The notes under the pieces: model-generated | Told to the model about the DNA's origin: nothing | The model's input: the letters and a program-made list of their open reading frames with translations, nothing else | The model's database searches: none | Assembly: GCF_030864355.1 (NCBI RefSeq) | Contig: NC_083397.1 | Coordinates: forward strand, 930,001 to 994,000 | DNA: 64,000 bases | Reading direction: 5' to 3' | Source of the DNA: Cutaneotrichosporon cavernicola | Lineage: Eukaryota; Basidiomycota; Tremellomycetes; Trichosporonales; Trichosporonaceae | In this document: piece after piece, positions 11,612-23,659 of the stretch | Layout: every line of letters begins with the position of its first letter | Position numbering within the stretch: the stretch's first letter is position 1 | Program-made: the position numbers and the translations under genes

Positions 11612-13565
11612 ATGCTGCCCCTCGTCGTCGTCGCGGTACTGGCAGTCAGCGCGTCGGCACAGGGTTTCACGCCCAACTGCTTCTTCAACGTCTCGATGAC
11701 CGACAACTCACCCCTCGTCCTATACAAGCCACCCAGTGCCTGGAAGTCCCTCTTTATCAACTCGCCCTTGGCAGCCTGGCAGCCTGGCATGATGGGTCAA
11801 GGAGTCTCTGCGCACGGTACGTTTGGCACCGGCCCTGTCATCAACATCGAGTACCCGGGCACTATGGCCTGGGCCAAGGGCCTCGTCGGCAACGCCTCGA
11901 CAACTCCCGTCCGCATGGACATTGACAACATTCAACAGCCCTACCCAGAACTCACTGGCCCGGGTTTCCTGTTGACTAGCAACGACAACCTTGCCATTGG
12001 GGCGCACACGGTCAAGATTGCTCTGGACCAGTCCTCGACAGATCCTCAAGCTCAGATCCTCTTCCAGCTCTTCCAGAGCATGTGCGGTGTTGTTGCCGAG
12101 ACGTGAGTTGGCTGCATGTCACATCTATTGACAACAGGACTGACCCAGACAAGGTCATTTGCCACACGGTAGAGTTCGCCAAGGACATTCGAAACACCCA
12201 AGTCATCCTGACTGGGAACTGGCAGCTTTACCAGCAATTCGGCGGCGTTGGCGGACAGCCGATAATAGACTACACCTCCGTGGTCGCGAACAACACACCC
12301 TCCGTGAAGCTCCTTCCCCCGAAGGGCTCCAACTATTTCTATCTCAACGGCACGGTCGGCAACGTGTACGGACAGTACTCTGTCGACATTGAACCAACCC
12401 CGCCTTACCCTCGCCAAGAGAACACTTTCAACGCGTCCAATTCGTGGGATGTGCCAGGCGAGCTGTTCTACTACACCCCGCTCGACCCCAATGTGGACTA
12501 CATTGTCACGGTCACTGGCGACCAAGACATTACAAAGTACCTCGGGCTCAACAGCTTCATGTACTGCGATTACGCGCTCAGGTAAGCCACGGCAATGTGT
12601 GCACTCTGCTGACATGAAGCAGTAATGGCGGTAGTACTGGTTCCAATGTCAATGGCAGCACCGCTGGCTCGAACTCCACCCCATCGCCAACCCCGGGGAA
12701 GAAGACGAACGTTGGGGCCATTGCGGGCGGTGTTGTTGGCGGTGTTGTCGCTGCTGCAGCCATTGCAGCTCTCCTCTTCTTCCTCTGCCGGCGTAACCGC
12801 AAGAAGGACGCACTCGACGTGTGAGTGTAATATGCGGTCCCCGCTGACCTCAGTGACCAGGGCGTATTTAACGTGGATGACACGGTCGATGCGACGACCC
12901 CTTACCAGCCACCGGCGGTTGGTGGCGCCAAACTTGCTCCAGGCGAAGAGTCGTACAGCGGCCACCCGCAGTACGGCCAGACGATGTACCGGGAGCCGAA
13001 CATGGCTGAAGTAGGCTACGGGGCTGGCGCCGGCGCAACACCCCTCCTGTCGCCGTTCGGCAGTGACGGTCGGGACAGCCGTCACAACTCGATGCAGTCG
13101 GGTGGGCCGTTCGGCGACAGCCGGCAGGGCTCGGGCCCCTGGCCCGGCAGCGACGGGCGGCAGTCGTTCAACGGTGGGTCCAGCACGGCTGGCATGGGAA
13201 TGGCTGGATACGCCTCTGGCCAAGGCTCCGCATATGATGCATCTTCGCATAGCGGATACGCATCGGGCCACCAGGTCAGCGAGAAGAGCGTGCCAGCCCA
13301 CCAGCGCACCTTCCGCGTCGAGCACGAGGAGGATGCCGGAGGCCTCCCTATGGCTACCGAGGACGTTGAGCGCCTCCCCCCGACTTACAACCCCCACTGG
13401 CTGGAGACGCGGACGCCGCAGCCGGGATCGTTGTCCTCCACTCCTGCCGGAGCTGCGCCCGCCCACAAGCCCGATGTGGTGCCGGACGAGAGCCAAATTC
13501 CTCCCGCCGCCGCCGCCGGCGGCTCGTCCCAGCAGGACGTGGTCTACCCTGTTGAGAAGTCTTAG
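11612..13565 (+). CDS. Single-pass cell-surface glycoprotein of unknown function
   Basis: Exons 11612-12102, 12138-12581, 12623-12820 and 12854-13565, 614 residues. The start MLPLVVVAVLAVSASAQG is a clear signal peptide. An ectodomain of ~300 residues with several N-x-S/T sites is followed by a Ser/Thr/Pro/Asn stalk, a transmembrane helix around residues 342-366 (VGAIAGGVVGGVVAAAAIA then ALLFFL) and a CRRNRKK stop-transfer. The ~240-residue cytoplasmic tail is rich in Gly, Ser, Pro and Tyr. This architecture is common among basidiomycete membrane sensors and wall-associated proteins, but I do not recognise the ectodomain. The last intron (12821-12853) is only 33 nt; using the next AG (12860) would break frame. 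Confidence 0.88.
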
Positions 13566-14230
13566 ACCTGGTATCCTCCACATGGCATGTCGCTGGTCGC
13601 GAGTCGTAAATCCTTGTAATTCCGATGGATATTATTGGCGGGTGTTCAACTGACATGTGTCCAGACCCACGCGCTATGCCGATCAAGCTGCGTCAACCAG
13701 AGCTTGTGCTGGATGATTGTCAAGCCAGCCTCCTCCGCCTCGACGCCCGTGGTAACGATCTATTGTGGCCTTGATGAAATCTACTTTCTTACTACTGACT
13801 GCGCTTGGCGTGACATTCTCATTTTCTTGCCTGCGTCTGGGTGAGCAAGGAGCTGAGAAGATGACGAATCGCAGACAGGTTGTCAACACGAGCTAGGTCT
13901 CAACCACAGAACGATACACACATGAGGAGCGGCTACTTGAATTGCAAGGGACTGTCGACGCCAGTTCGGTGGGCGATCCATGGATCCGGGCATGTGCACA
14001 CATCTCATGGTTGCCCCCGCCCACTGCGGCTAGCGCGGTAAGAGGGGGAGGCGAGACTGACTCTGGAGGAATGACACTTGATCCATTGAATGCAATTGAT
14101 CCAAGATAGAACAGCGCGGGTGCTAGGTAGGATGCACAGCCAGTGCCTGAGACCCGGGGAACCTCGCATCACGTGAAATGTACTGCTGACATTACGCCAG
14201 GATCTATGGATATGGTACAACCCTCGAGTA
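13566..14230. other. Intergenic region between convergent genes
   Basis: This is the space between the 3' ends of the surface glycoprotein gene (+) and the Zn2Cys6 regulator (-). No gene or RNA is recognised. Confidence 0.5.
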
Positions 14231-16242
14231 CTAGAAGAAGGCGACGGACAGTCCCTCGCGAACCATCTTATCGTGCCAGTCAACCGCGCAACCGGTCTCG
14301 TCCATCTCTTCCCAAACCTTTTCCACCAATGCAATATTATCCAGCCATACGCGCTCTGGCCCAACTTGGACGAGAAAGGTCATTGCACGATCGCGGTCCA
14401 CTTGGTCGACGCAGAGTGTGGCGGCCAAGAAGGCTGGAAGGGCAATGAATCCCCATAAATCGCCATTGGGAAGTTGGGTGACACTTGCCAACAAACTGAG
14501 CAGTTCGGTTCGTGCCTGTCGAAGGACGGGGTGGAGTGGTCCAACTCGATGAACACTTTGATAGAGGAGGACGAGGGCGGAGAAACGCCATAATTCGCCA
14601 GTGATTGTGCGAGATATTAACGCACTGGCATCAACGCCCGGAGACGGCGTAGGCGTCCATGCTCGAAGGGCAGATTCGAGGTTTTGGGCGGCGGAAGAGG
14701 TTGGGGGGACAGCGTCGGCGCAGAGGTTTGTCATTTCGGCAAGGAGGATGACGATTGCGTCAGGGAGACCGAGATAAGTCGACCACGTATCTTGGCTGGA
14801 TAAGGGGGCGGGCTTGGTGTTGAAGCGAAATACTGTTCTTCGTCCTCGTTCAACTATACACCGGCTTAAATCACTCAGCGCATAAAGCCTCAAGCTGAAT
14901 GTCTGGCTCGTGCGTAAATCGCTCAATGTAATAGATGGCCCAAGACCAAATACGTTGCGGACCAATTTATCTCCCAGTGCAAGCATGGCATACGATGGAG
15001 CCGCGCCACCGCGAATAAACTCGACTAGCTGTAGGTCAACTACACCCCACAACAAGTCGCTGAGCTGTTGTCGATCCGTGACTGCCGCCCCCCGCAATCG
15101 CAATTCCGCTACCGCATCCAATGTCCATTTCGTGCTCTCGACATCGCTCGCAAACGGTGTCGACACATTCTCGACGTAATACCGTAGCTTTTTGATTGCC
15201 CCAGAACCGGGTTCGGGTCGCGTACTTTGCAAGACGCCTGCGCCTCGACACGCCATCTCAATCAGCTTGGGTTTAGGTTGCCGATCGGCCTTTGGATCAG
15301 AATGCGGATTTCTGGCAAACAAAAAAATGTACGCTGCTGCAACGGCGTATCGAACCCCGCGAATCACGGCTGGTGGTGAGCGGAATGTTTAAAAGAAACT
15401 TACTGTTCGAATCGTGTAGTGCGAGAATTCGAGTGCGGGCATAGTCTCGAGTGGGACCGGGCAGGCCAACAAGCCACGACTCGACTACCCGAGCGTATAT
15501 CTCGGCGAGGGAGACGCCCCACCGCATCGGCTTGTCCGAGTTGAAAACGCGGCTCGCTGGATCCAGCACATTGCTCCAGTTTGCGCCAATCTCGTCCCAG
15601 AACGCTTGCTCGGTGGTCTGTGGCGGGTGGCTGTGTGGCGGGTGGCTGTGTGGCGCGTGGTTGTGTGGCGCGTGGCTGTGTGGCGCGTGGCTACCACTCC
15701 CCGGTGGTCCTTCAGTGAGGACAGCGCTGCCAAACGGGTTGAGCGGTAATCGGGGCGCTCGGGCCATTTCTCCCCACAGAGAGAGGTATCCCTCGTCTGG
15801 TATCGTATTGGAGTTGGTGGCGGGTTGCGGTGAGCTCGACAGGCTATTTGTGCAATCGACACCCGCCTGCGTAGCGTGTCCGGTCTGCAGGGCCGCGTCG
15901 CCATTCACGCTGGCCAACCCCATCGGTGCCAGAAGACCATAGCCTACCTGGGCACCTGCGTCGCTCCGTGTTGGGCCCGGCGAACGCCCCGTACATTCCC
16001 ATGGCCCTGCGAGGCATCGTTGGCAGAACCCATCTACGTTCCATATCTCGTCGCACTTTTTTCCGCGGCTAGCGTCAGCGCGAGTGCGAGTGTGCTGTAG
16101 CTGGATATAGGCCGGGCGATTTCCGACGTACCGTTTACACGTGCCGCCTAGAGTCAGCGGTGGTGTGGTACGACTCACAGCCAGTTCGGGAACGCTTGAA
16201 TGGTCCCCGTCGTCGACGGATGATGCGAGGTTCGCCGGTCAT
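14231..16242 (-). CDS. Zn2Cys6 transcription factor with His-rich linker
   Basis: Exons (minus) 16242-16179, 16147-16132, 16068-15404, 15369-14231; 627 residues. The zinc cluster is assembled from three exons: GPFKRSRTGC, then GTCKR from a 16-nt micro-exon, then RGKKCDEIWNVDGFCQRC with the sixth Cys in WECTG. Only this splicing gives the full C-x2-C-x6-C...C-x2-C-x6-C pattern. The basic start MTGEPRIIRRRRGP may be a nuclear signal. Residues around 125-155 hold a His/Pro tandem repeat. The C-terminal ~380 residues resemble the fungal-specific activator domain by length and helical character. It lies head-to-tail with the MFS transporter at 16845-18918, a common regulator-transporter arrangement, but its target is unknown. 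Confidence 0.88.
15613..15692 (-). repeat. 15-bp minisatellite coding for a His/Pro repeat
   Basis: About five tandem 15-bp units (plus strand TGGCTGTGTGGCGCG and variants) lie inside the regulator gene and encode SH-A/P-PH units on the minus strand. Confidence 0.85.
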
Positions 16243-16844
16243 GTGGTGTGGTTTGTGGAGTAGGATTCTGGTTTGTGTGAGCACACGAGGCACTTTGCTG
16301 ATCGAGTAGTGTGGAATTTCTGAACTTGCATGCCTCGGGTTCGGTTGATGCCGACCATTCCCTGTCGGAGCTGCCCGGTCCGGCGCCCGACGCCAGCATC
16401 GAGTCAACGACGGAGCTCGGATGTTCTCGTTCAATCCGAGGTATCTCGTCTGGAATCGACAATGAGCCTTCGTATAACGCTGCAAGCCCGGCACTGCCCT
16501 TTCCCGCCGAGGGCAAGTGCGTACAACCTGGCACCAACTGTGCTGGGAGACGCGAGTTGAATTACTGGATCGTTCGCGAAATGTGGTTTCGCGCACGATT
16601 GGCCCACACATAGATCAAACTTGCCTCGACAACCAACTCGACACCCAACCCGACGCACACAAAAATATATGGCATTTTGCTACGTGTGTAGGTCATGACA
16701 ATACTATAACACAGGAGGACGGGCGTAAACGGACGTCGCCGCATTCAAGTACGGAGGATACAGTGTGATGGCTGGGAGAAATAGCGCATAGGGCCAGCCA
16801 GCTGCCCCGCAACGTTGTTGCCGCTGCTGATTCCCAGCCGCTGC
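16243..16844. other. Intergenic region upstream of the regulator
   Basis: No gene seen. It contains the promoter of the minus-strand Zn2Cys6 gene and the 3' flank of the MFS transporter gene. A tRNA T-arm-like hairpin near 16428-16444 lacks a matching acceptor and was rejected. Confidence 0.45.
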
Positions 16845-18918
16845 TTACAACGCCGTACGGCCGTTGGTTTCGACCGGGAGGAACAACATGATGATGCCGG
16901 TGGCGATGAAGATGCCGCCAGACGCCATTACCGGGCCGTCCGGGTTCTGCTTGAGCGACGGGGCCACAATGGCAATTACGGGCGCAAAGATACCCGTGAT
17001 ACGGTTGAATGCCGCGCACAGTGCGTCACCAGTGCCGCGGGCCGGGGTCGGGAAGAGCTCGGGCGCATAGCCGTACATGACACCGTAGAAGGCGTTGGCA
17101 AAGAACGAGGCGATGCAGGTCAGAGCCTGAGTGGTGGCGTTGTTCCTGGACGCCGTGAGACAGAAGAGGAAGACGCCAGTCATTGCGGTGAAGAAAGCCA
17201 TGGCAAACTTACGTCCGCCACGCGACCAGGTGACGAGGTACGCAGCCGCAAAGGAGCCGGGCACACCGCACACCGCCTGGTAGGTGTACGCCCTGTAGAG
17301 CGAATTGATGTCAGTGCCTCCGCTGCCTGCCGCTCCGAGCTTATTGTCCAGATACGTTCCAAGGAAAGAGAAGAAGAGCGGGTACGCAATTCCGACTGCA
17401 CCGTAGCAGAAGACAATGAGGGTGGTCGAAAACGCAAGGCGCCTGGTGGCGAAGAGGGTCTTGATGTGGCTGATGTTGAATTCGGACAACCCGGACTTGA
17501 TGAGTTCCATGGTGGAGAGCTTGGTCTCGTACTGGGCGTTCATCTTCTCTTCTTCGGTCAAGAACGGCTCGACAGCACTGTGGAGGTCTTCGATCGAGAT
17601 GCGCAGAGGGTGCTTGTTGCGCTTGGCGACAGCGTTGATCACGTCGACGGCAGCCTGGTCGCGGCCATGAGAGATAAGGAACTTGGGCGACTCATAGACC
17701 GGAAGGATGAAGAAGCGGCCGATCCAGAGGACGAACATCATTGCACCGAGAGTGTAGTAGGTGTAGCGCCAGCCCATGTTCTCGCTAGCCTGGCAAATGT
17801 AATCGGGGTCCGCGACGGCCTGGTCACAGTTCCACCTGGCGAGGAAGCCCCAAGCAATAAGCGACGCAACGACCTGGCCGATCGCCCACCAGACCGACAG
17901 CAGCGTCAGGAGGTATTGGTGGGTGCCAGGCAGGAACTCGAGGAACATGGTGCCGTCGACAGGAAGGTTGCCACCGACGCCGAAGCCGATGCAAGCGAGG
18001 AGAGCGCAGAAAGTGACAAAGTTGTTTGCACCGCCGGCAGCGACACCGAAGACTGCGCCAACGAACAGAGTAGCGTTCCATGCCGTGCGGCGACTAAATC
18101 CGTGTCAGCAACAGATTGATTGATAAGATATGGCAGTGGTGGCAGTGGCGGCGGTGGCGGCTCTACCCACCCAACCCTGAACTCTCACTCACCCGATAAT
18201 GTCAGCCGAGCACCCCCAGAAGGAGGCACCAACGATCAGACCCGCATACAGAGCTAAAGTGGTAAACCTGATGTTGGGTGTCTGACCGACGGGGCGGTTC
18301 CACTCGTAGCTGACCTGCGGCTGCACAATCGCGACACCCTGGAGCCCTGCGAGTTGTTAGCACCCGTTCATTCATGGTGGAAGTGGATATGCGGGATGGT
18401 GACGTCTACGCGACCAAATCTATCCAGTCGGTGGAGCTGGATAGGTCACGACCCTTAATGGTGGGTCTGGTGCCTGCTCCGCGCCACTCCCATCGCCCGA
18501 ACCAGAGGAGACGCGATTCGCGAGACCGGCACCCCACCGCGTATGTTTACCCGCGCTACCACAACACTCTACTGCCACCTGGGCGACTCGAATAAAACTC
18601 ACAAATGTTGTCGGCAAACCAGCCAAAACCGCCAGCAAGGAACATCTCCCACTGGTACTTGCCCATGCCGATCTCAGCGAGTGCGCGGTTGATCACGTTG
18701 ACTTTGGCGACAAACGTCGGCTTGAGGCCCTCCTGCTGGGCGACGAGGGTAACGTCCGAGATGACAGACTCGGTGTCTTGGAATGTGCCATTCTGCTTCT
18801 TGGCGGGCATAACGCCCTCAACAGTGTCGGGAGGCGAAGGGGGGAGGCCAACAGTGGTACCGTCCGGAGACGACTGTTCCAACTCGGCCTTCTCGCCCTT
18901 TTTCCCAAAGCCAAACAT
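16845..18918 (-). CDS. MFS transporter, SV2/sugar-porter-like
   Basis: Exons (minus) 18918-18603, 18346-18193 and 18093-16845; 572 residues. An acidic/basic N-tail of ~95 residues leads into GKYQWEMFLAGGFGWFADNI, a first helix typical of SV2-like MFS proteins. Joining exons gives FADNIWLQGVA and ADIIGRRTAWN, the latter the MFS motif A between helices 2 and 3. A loop of ~90 residues lies between helices 6 and 7 and contains YESPKFLISHGR, a PESPR-like motif. Helix 11-12 includes YGVMYGYAPELFPTPARGTG, a strong family signature. The substrate is not predictable from sequence. The first intron (256 nt) is long for this window. The gene sits immediately upstream of, and co-oriented with, the Zn2Cys6 regulator. 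Confidence 0.9.
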
Positions 18919-21900
18919 TGTTGTTGCTTGTACTGGGTGGTCGCGTGAGACGTCGAGTGGCGGTCGACGCGTTTAGATTACAAGTCTAGGAAGGAGTATT
19001 GGGCTCAGACGGAGCACTGGTAGTTGGGTAGAGGAAGACGTGGATACCAGTGGGGGAAGGCGCTGGGTGAAAAATGGAAACTGTGATACAGTGGGCTATG
19101 AGGTTTGAGAATGGAGAACGAAGGATGAAGGATGAAGGATGGAGGATGGAGGGGAAGGTGAAGAAGAAAAGGCGATCATCTCACATGCTCGCCCTTTTTC
19201 ATGGGCAAGAACCGTCCATCGTGCATGCACCAACCAGTACAGTGGCAGACATGATCCGGTTGAGGCGGGTGAGCAAGGCATATGCACAGGCCAATGCTAC
19301 CACACCCGTTGTGCTCGAGTCTTGGCTTGTGTGGGCAGAAGAGGCAGTAGGGCCAAAGAAACCGCGTTCCATCTAGGGACCCAACCATCAGAGTAGAATT
19401 AGAGGCAATTAGGCAAAGAGGCAGCAGGCAGGCCAGGCAACCTTGTCCAATGTCGCCGCATCTAACCGGCGTACTGGGTTGGCCTAAGGCAATCAAGGTG
19501 TAACCGCACAGGGCGGGGGGTTGCTATGGATGTCAGCGACAATAGCGTCTCCGTCGTACGTACAACCTTGGTGCAGAGGACATGCGGTGGCTACCCTGCA
19601 AGAGTTTGGCCCTGTGCGGTCATCACGGCCAAGTAGGATGCTAGGGCTCACTCATCTTTATCGTTGTCACCGGCGATGTGCGCATAACACCCACAGCTGG
19701 ATCTGTGCCTCCGATCCGGAGCCGTGGCTGACGTGGGACACAATCTTTCAACAGGGTATTCCTTGGGTGATATGCCTGCTCCGTGGGGTTACATGGCACA
19801 TGGCACAGCATCTCTATTTGGATTGTAATCAGTCCCTGACAAGAGCAATTTGCTGGACAGCAAAACGTGAGAGACATGAAGAGTGAATGGGTTTTGCTTA
19901 GGAGGCATCTCAATGCTCCCTGTCGTCCTGTCGCCTCAAGCCTGTTTGTGGTACGTCAGTGGCTTCAGGGCCGTGCCTGCGATAGTCCAATCAGTGGCAT
20001 ACGATAAACTTGACAACCACGTGACGTTGCCATTTTGGAGCACTTGGCTTGTTGGCCATCCTGAATTACACAACCCTTCTTCGAGCTGCTTTCCCCTGCC
20101 GTGAGAAGTCTGCAATCTGTCCCTGGCACACCACCTTGGGTGATTGATGACGTACTGCTCGCTGTTGCCATGTCTAAGCGACAGATATACGATATATCAT
20201 TTCACGTGGAAATGCCGGCAGGAAATGTGCTTGTGCTCGCCCGAGTCCTGCTGGCATTGTGCTTGTGCTCGCGGAACGTCAGTGGCGTTGACGTATCCGT
20301 GACGTGCATAATGAAGAACCAAATATGCCGCGTTTTCGTGATCGCACGGGCCGTGTTCACAGAAATGCTAAAGCTTCAACATGACGCGGCGCACGACACA
20401 ACCAGTCGAACCCCACATACCCACAGCCACCACCGCCACGCTGTCGCAGATGTGAAACATAATCAGAGTGGCAGTGACAATCCTGTGTCAGAGCCGTTCA
20501 CTTTTGAGACAAGCGTCACCACACACTCCACTGATTGTATAATAATAAATCGCGCACAAGGTCCGGGGTATAGGAGCGCGTGACCCGCCATGGCAACTAC
20601 TGGTACCGAAGGTGCGTTGTTCGGGCTGCGGTCCTCTTACCATTGTCGGACATTGGGGCCTGAGACCGTGACAGGACCAACACGAAACGGGGTCTCGGTG
20701 ATGCAAGCGCTGCAAGCTCCGCTTGCGTCTTAGGAACGCTGCTATGCTCCAATATTGGACAGGCACGGGTTAATTGATCAACCCGCCTGTTTTAGCTTCA
20801 GGAGGTGACTGCGAGCAAACGACGGCGCAGGGCCTTTGGCATTGGATCAAGCGGTAGCCAGAAGAAACTGCGGAGCAGTCCGTTGCCCTTGACGTCTAGC
20901 GCCAACTCTGGAAAGGTCCGTTGTCCTCGGGAAGGCCCGTCGTCCTCGGCGCACTGCAGGGCAGAGGCCAAGGGTCCTGGTTTGGTTTGCATTTGGCGCG
21001 TTTGGGCGATTTAGGGAGCTCGCCGCGCTGATCCTGAGTCACCGTCGGACCCCCTATATTTGATGACGCCCACTGCCGGTGTCGACGGACGGACAGCTTC
21101 GGACCACTTGCAGGGTTGCCCAGACAATATAGCCGGCGCGGTGATGTCAGGTTTGCGGTGAATAACGAGCGAGGATGCAAGATGGGGGGGCGGGAGCAAT
21201 TACCGAAACAGAGTGGAGGTCAGGAACGGAAGTATTCTGGGGTCCTCCCTGAGATCGAGTACCGCCCTGAGCGCGATGAAGCATTTTGCTTCCGTGACTC
21301 ATTCAGGCCCTGCAGGGCGTTTCCCACGGTAGTCACGCACACATGTGGCAACAAGTGATGGGCGAGTCTGCGAGCATATTCGCGCACAGCTCCTCGCCTA
21401 CCTCCTCGCCTACCTCCTCGCCTAGCGGCATGCCTGCCTATTCTGCAGAGGTACTGAGGTACCGAGGTGCCAATGTTGGTGTGCTGAGCGCACGTGGTCT
21501 GGATCCGACATTTAGGCCTGCTTGTTTCCCGGCCTCCACTCCAGGTGATTCAGCAAACACGTAGTGGTCAAGCGTTCAACCCACCCCAGTGGGTAACAGA
21601 TTCGAGTGTGGCACAGTGGGCCCAGGATATGTCCAGCAGTGCGACCGCCATGCGTTAGATATCTCGGGCGACAGTCGCACATTCGCACTATCTGGTGGCA
21701 AGAGTCAGGACTGCGCTAGTATCGATCATGGATGGGTCGGGGAGCGGTGGCTTGGGCATCTACTACTTTATAGCAATGAATGCCAAACAACAGCTCTGGG
21801 GTCGTGGTACACGAGGCCTGGTTGAGTCAGCGGTTCTCCAGCGAGCAGCACGGCACACTGGCGTGTCCCCCGAGACAGATTTAGTGCTCGCACCAATGGT

Positions 21901-22111
21901 CCTTGAAGGGAAGAGATTGTTCATATCATATCTAGGGTTTGTATACGTCACATGCACTAGTGATTTGTTCTCAGCTTCTCAGGCGTTTCATATCACTCCA
22001 ACCAAGTACCCCGTTCCCCAGCCCCTCGAAATGCGGCGAGGGTCAATGGCCCATTAGAATGCTGGGCGTTAGCGTGTGTACATCGTCATCGCCGGCCCTC
22101 TTGCGCCTTTC
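18919..22111. other. Large intergenic region (3.2 kb)
   Basis: No gene with recognisable motifs is found on either strand; the small open frames look random. Simple repeats include GGATGAA-type units near 19120-19150 and three TCCTCGCCTACC-type units near 21391-21425. Confidence 0.45.
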
Positions 22112-23659
22112 CTAGGTGGCCATCGGGTACCAGTGCGCCGTGTCACTCGAGGGAGCACGACCACCCTGGACAGCTCGCTCGTCACTAGTCTGGGGCGATT
22201 GCAGCGGCCACTCACCTTGCTCCAGTAGCCAGCCACCGTCCATGACCACGTGCGACCCCGTCTGATATGCGTTGGTGATGATGCCGAAGATGCACTGCGC
22301 GTAATCACGCGCGTTACCGGCACGGCCGAACGGCACGCCCCACTTCTCGCGCCATTCCTTTACATGTGCCTCAGGGTGATCGATCCTGTCAGCGGGGAAG
22401 ACGGACATGCCCTGTGGTCAGCGGATGATAGTTAGAACACTTGCGGAAGGGAAGTAGCCCGGACAGATGGTGTTGACGCGAATGTTGAGGCCGCGGCGGG
22501 CGAGCTCAAAGGCAAGCTGGTCCGTCAGGGAGATTGTCGCCGCCCTATTCTGTCAGCTGAACAATAATGCGCGGAAAGCCAAAACTCACTTGCTACAGTT
22601 GTACGAGAACTGTCCGCGTTGGCTCGTACGCGTAACCCCCGACATGCTGGAGATGTTGACGATGTTGCCGGGCTCGGCGGCGCCACCCACAGTCTTCGCC
22701 GCAGATAGGAGCGGCACGAACGCCCACGTCGTAAAGTAGTAGCTGGCGGTGTTGATGCGGTACGCGTCGAGCCAGCGCTCGTACGTCTCGTTCTCAAACA
22801 TCTCCTTGCTGAGTGCCGCGGGCGAGTTATCCGTCGAGTCCGGCTCGCCATGGGGGAGCGACACACCATGGTCTGCTGTCAACGGGGCCCTCTGGGTCCA
22901 GGGTGTGGGGTCCAGGGAGGAAGATAAGGCCTCTGCCGACCTGCAGGACCAAAAGAGGATTGCTCCTCGAGCTGTCTTCTGACGCTTGTGTGGATTGAAC
23001 ACACGACCGAACGAATTGGGCGACTTGCGCTTCACTCGCTCGCTCTCCCACTGAGCTAAAGCGTCTTGGACAAGCGGTTTGTTTTCCGCATTGACAAGTT
23101 TCGCCGCGTGACGTACACGGGACTCCCATGGACGTAGAAGAATCGACTGGAGTTACGCAAGTCATACTCACTGTTTACAAGGAGATTGATCCACTTCTCG
23201 TCTTTGGCAACGGCGTCGCGCATCTCTGCATGTCAGTCTGATCCTGCCTCAACCATCCTACGGGAACTCACTCTGGACGCCCTCCTTTGTCGCCGCATCA
23301 GCCTGGACAGGGATGATCTTGCCAGGCCCGCTCTTCGGTGCCGCAGTCTTTGCGGCAGCCTCGAGAGTGTCGAGACGGCGCCCCGTAATGTACACCTTTG
23401 CGCCGTTCTCCGCCAGTGCTGCGGCCGTCACGAGACCGAGGCCAGTGCCTCCGCCAGTCACTGCCGTCAGAACCAAGTCAATGTTGCGACTCTGTAAGAA
23501 GCATGTGTAATTGACCACACTCTAAAGCTGCACGCAGCACTCACCAACACAAACCCAGCCGGAGACGTCGAACAGACTCGAGGCTGCGAGGGCACCCGTC
23601 CCGAGGTAGGGCTTGGCGAGTGCGAACTCGGACTCCTTGCGTGCGTCTGCAGATGCCAT
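22112..23659 (-). CDS. Short-chain dehydrogenase/reductase (SDR)
   Basis: Exons (minus) 23659-23545, 23460-23272, 23225-23172, 22872-22590, 22544-22445, 22411-22112; 346 residues. Classical SDR motifs appear once spliced: VVTGGGTGLGLVTA (NAD(P) binding), LVNNHG in place of NNAG, catalytic serine in NISSMSG, and YNCSK carrying the catalytic Tyr and Lys. ICPGYFPS and the C-terminal VVMDGGWLLEQ are also family blocks. Intron 3 (23171-22873, 299 nt) contains a tRNA-Phe gene, and intron 5 (22444-22412) is a 33-nt GC-AG intron. The last ~30 residues after LLEQ could be altered by one more splice. An upstream in-frame ATG at 23779 would add 40 residues that look like a mitochondrial presequence. The substrate is unknown. 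Confidence 0.88.
22981..23065 (-). tRNA. tRNA-Phe (GAA), intron-containing, nested in an SDR intron
   Basis: On the minus strand GACGCTT pairs with AAGCGTC, the D-arm reads TAGCTCAGTGGGAGAGC, and the T-arm is GTGTG TTCAATC CACAC. Anticodon stem AGCGA/TCGTT encloses GTGAAG, giving GAA. The intron is about 14 nt. The purine at position 32 is unusual, which lowers confidence in the anticodon. TTTT follows on the minus strand near 22952. Confidence 0.82.

Noticed and set aside
15613..15692. CRISPR-like array because of regular repeats
   Set aside because: Units are tandem without spacers, lie in a coding frame, and the genome is eukaryotic.
16428..16444. Perfect T-arm-like hairpin TCTCG TTCAATC CGAGG
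   Set aside because: No matching acceptor, D-arm or anticodon arm within 100 nt upstream.
21695..22057. 120-codon plus-strand frame in the 3.2-kb gene desert
   Set aside because: No motif, no splice context and ordinary composition; likely chance.
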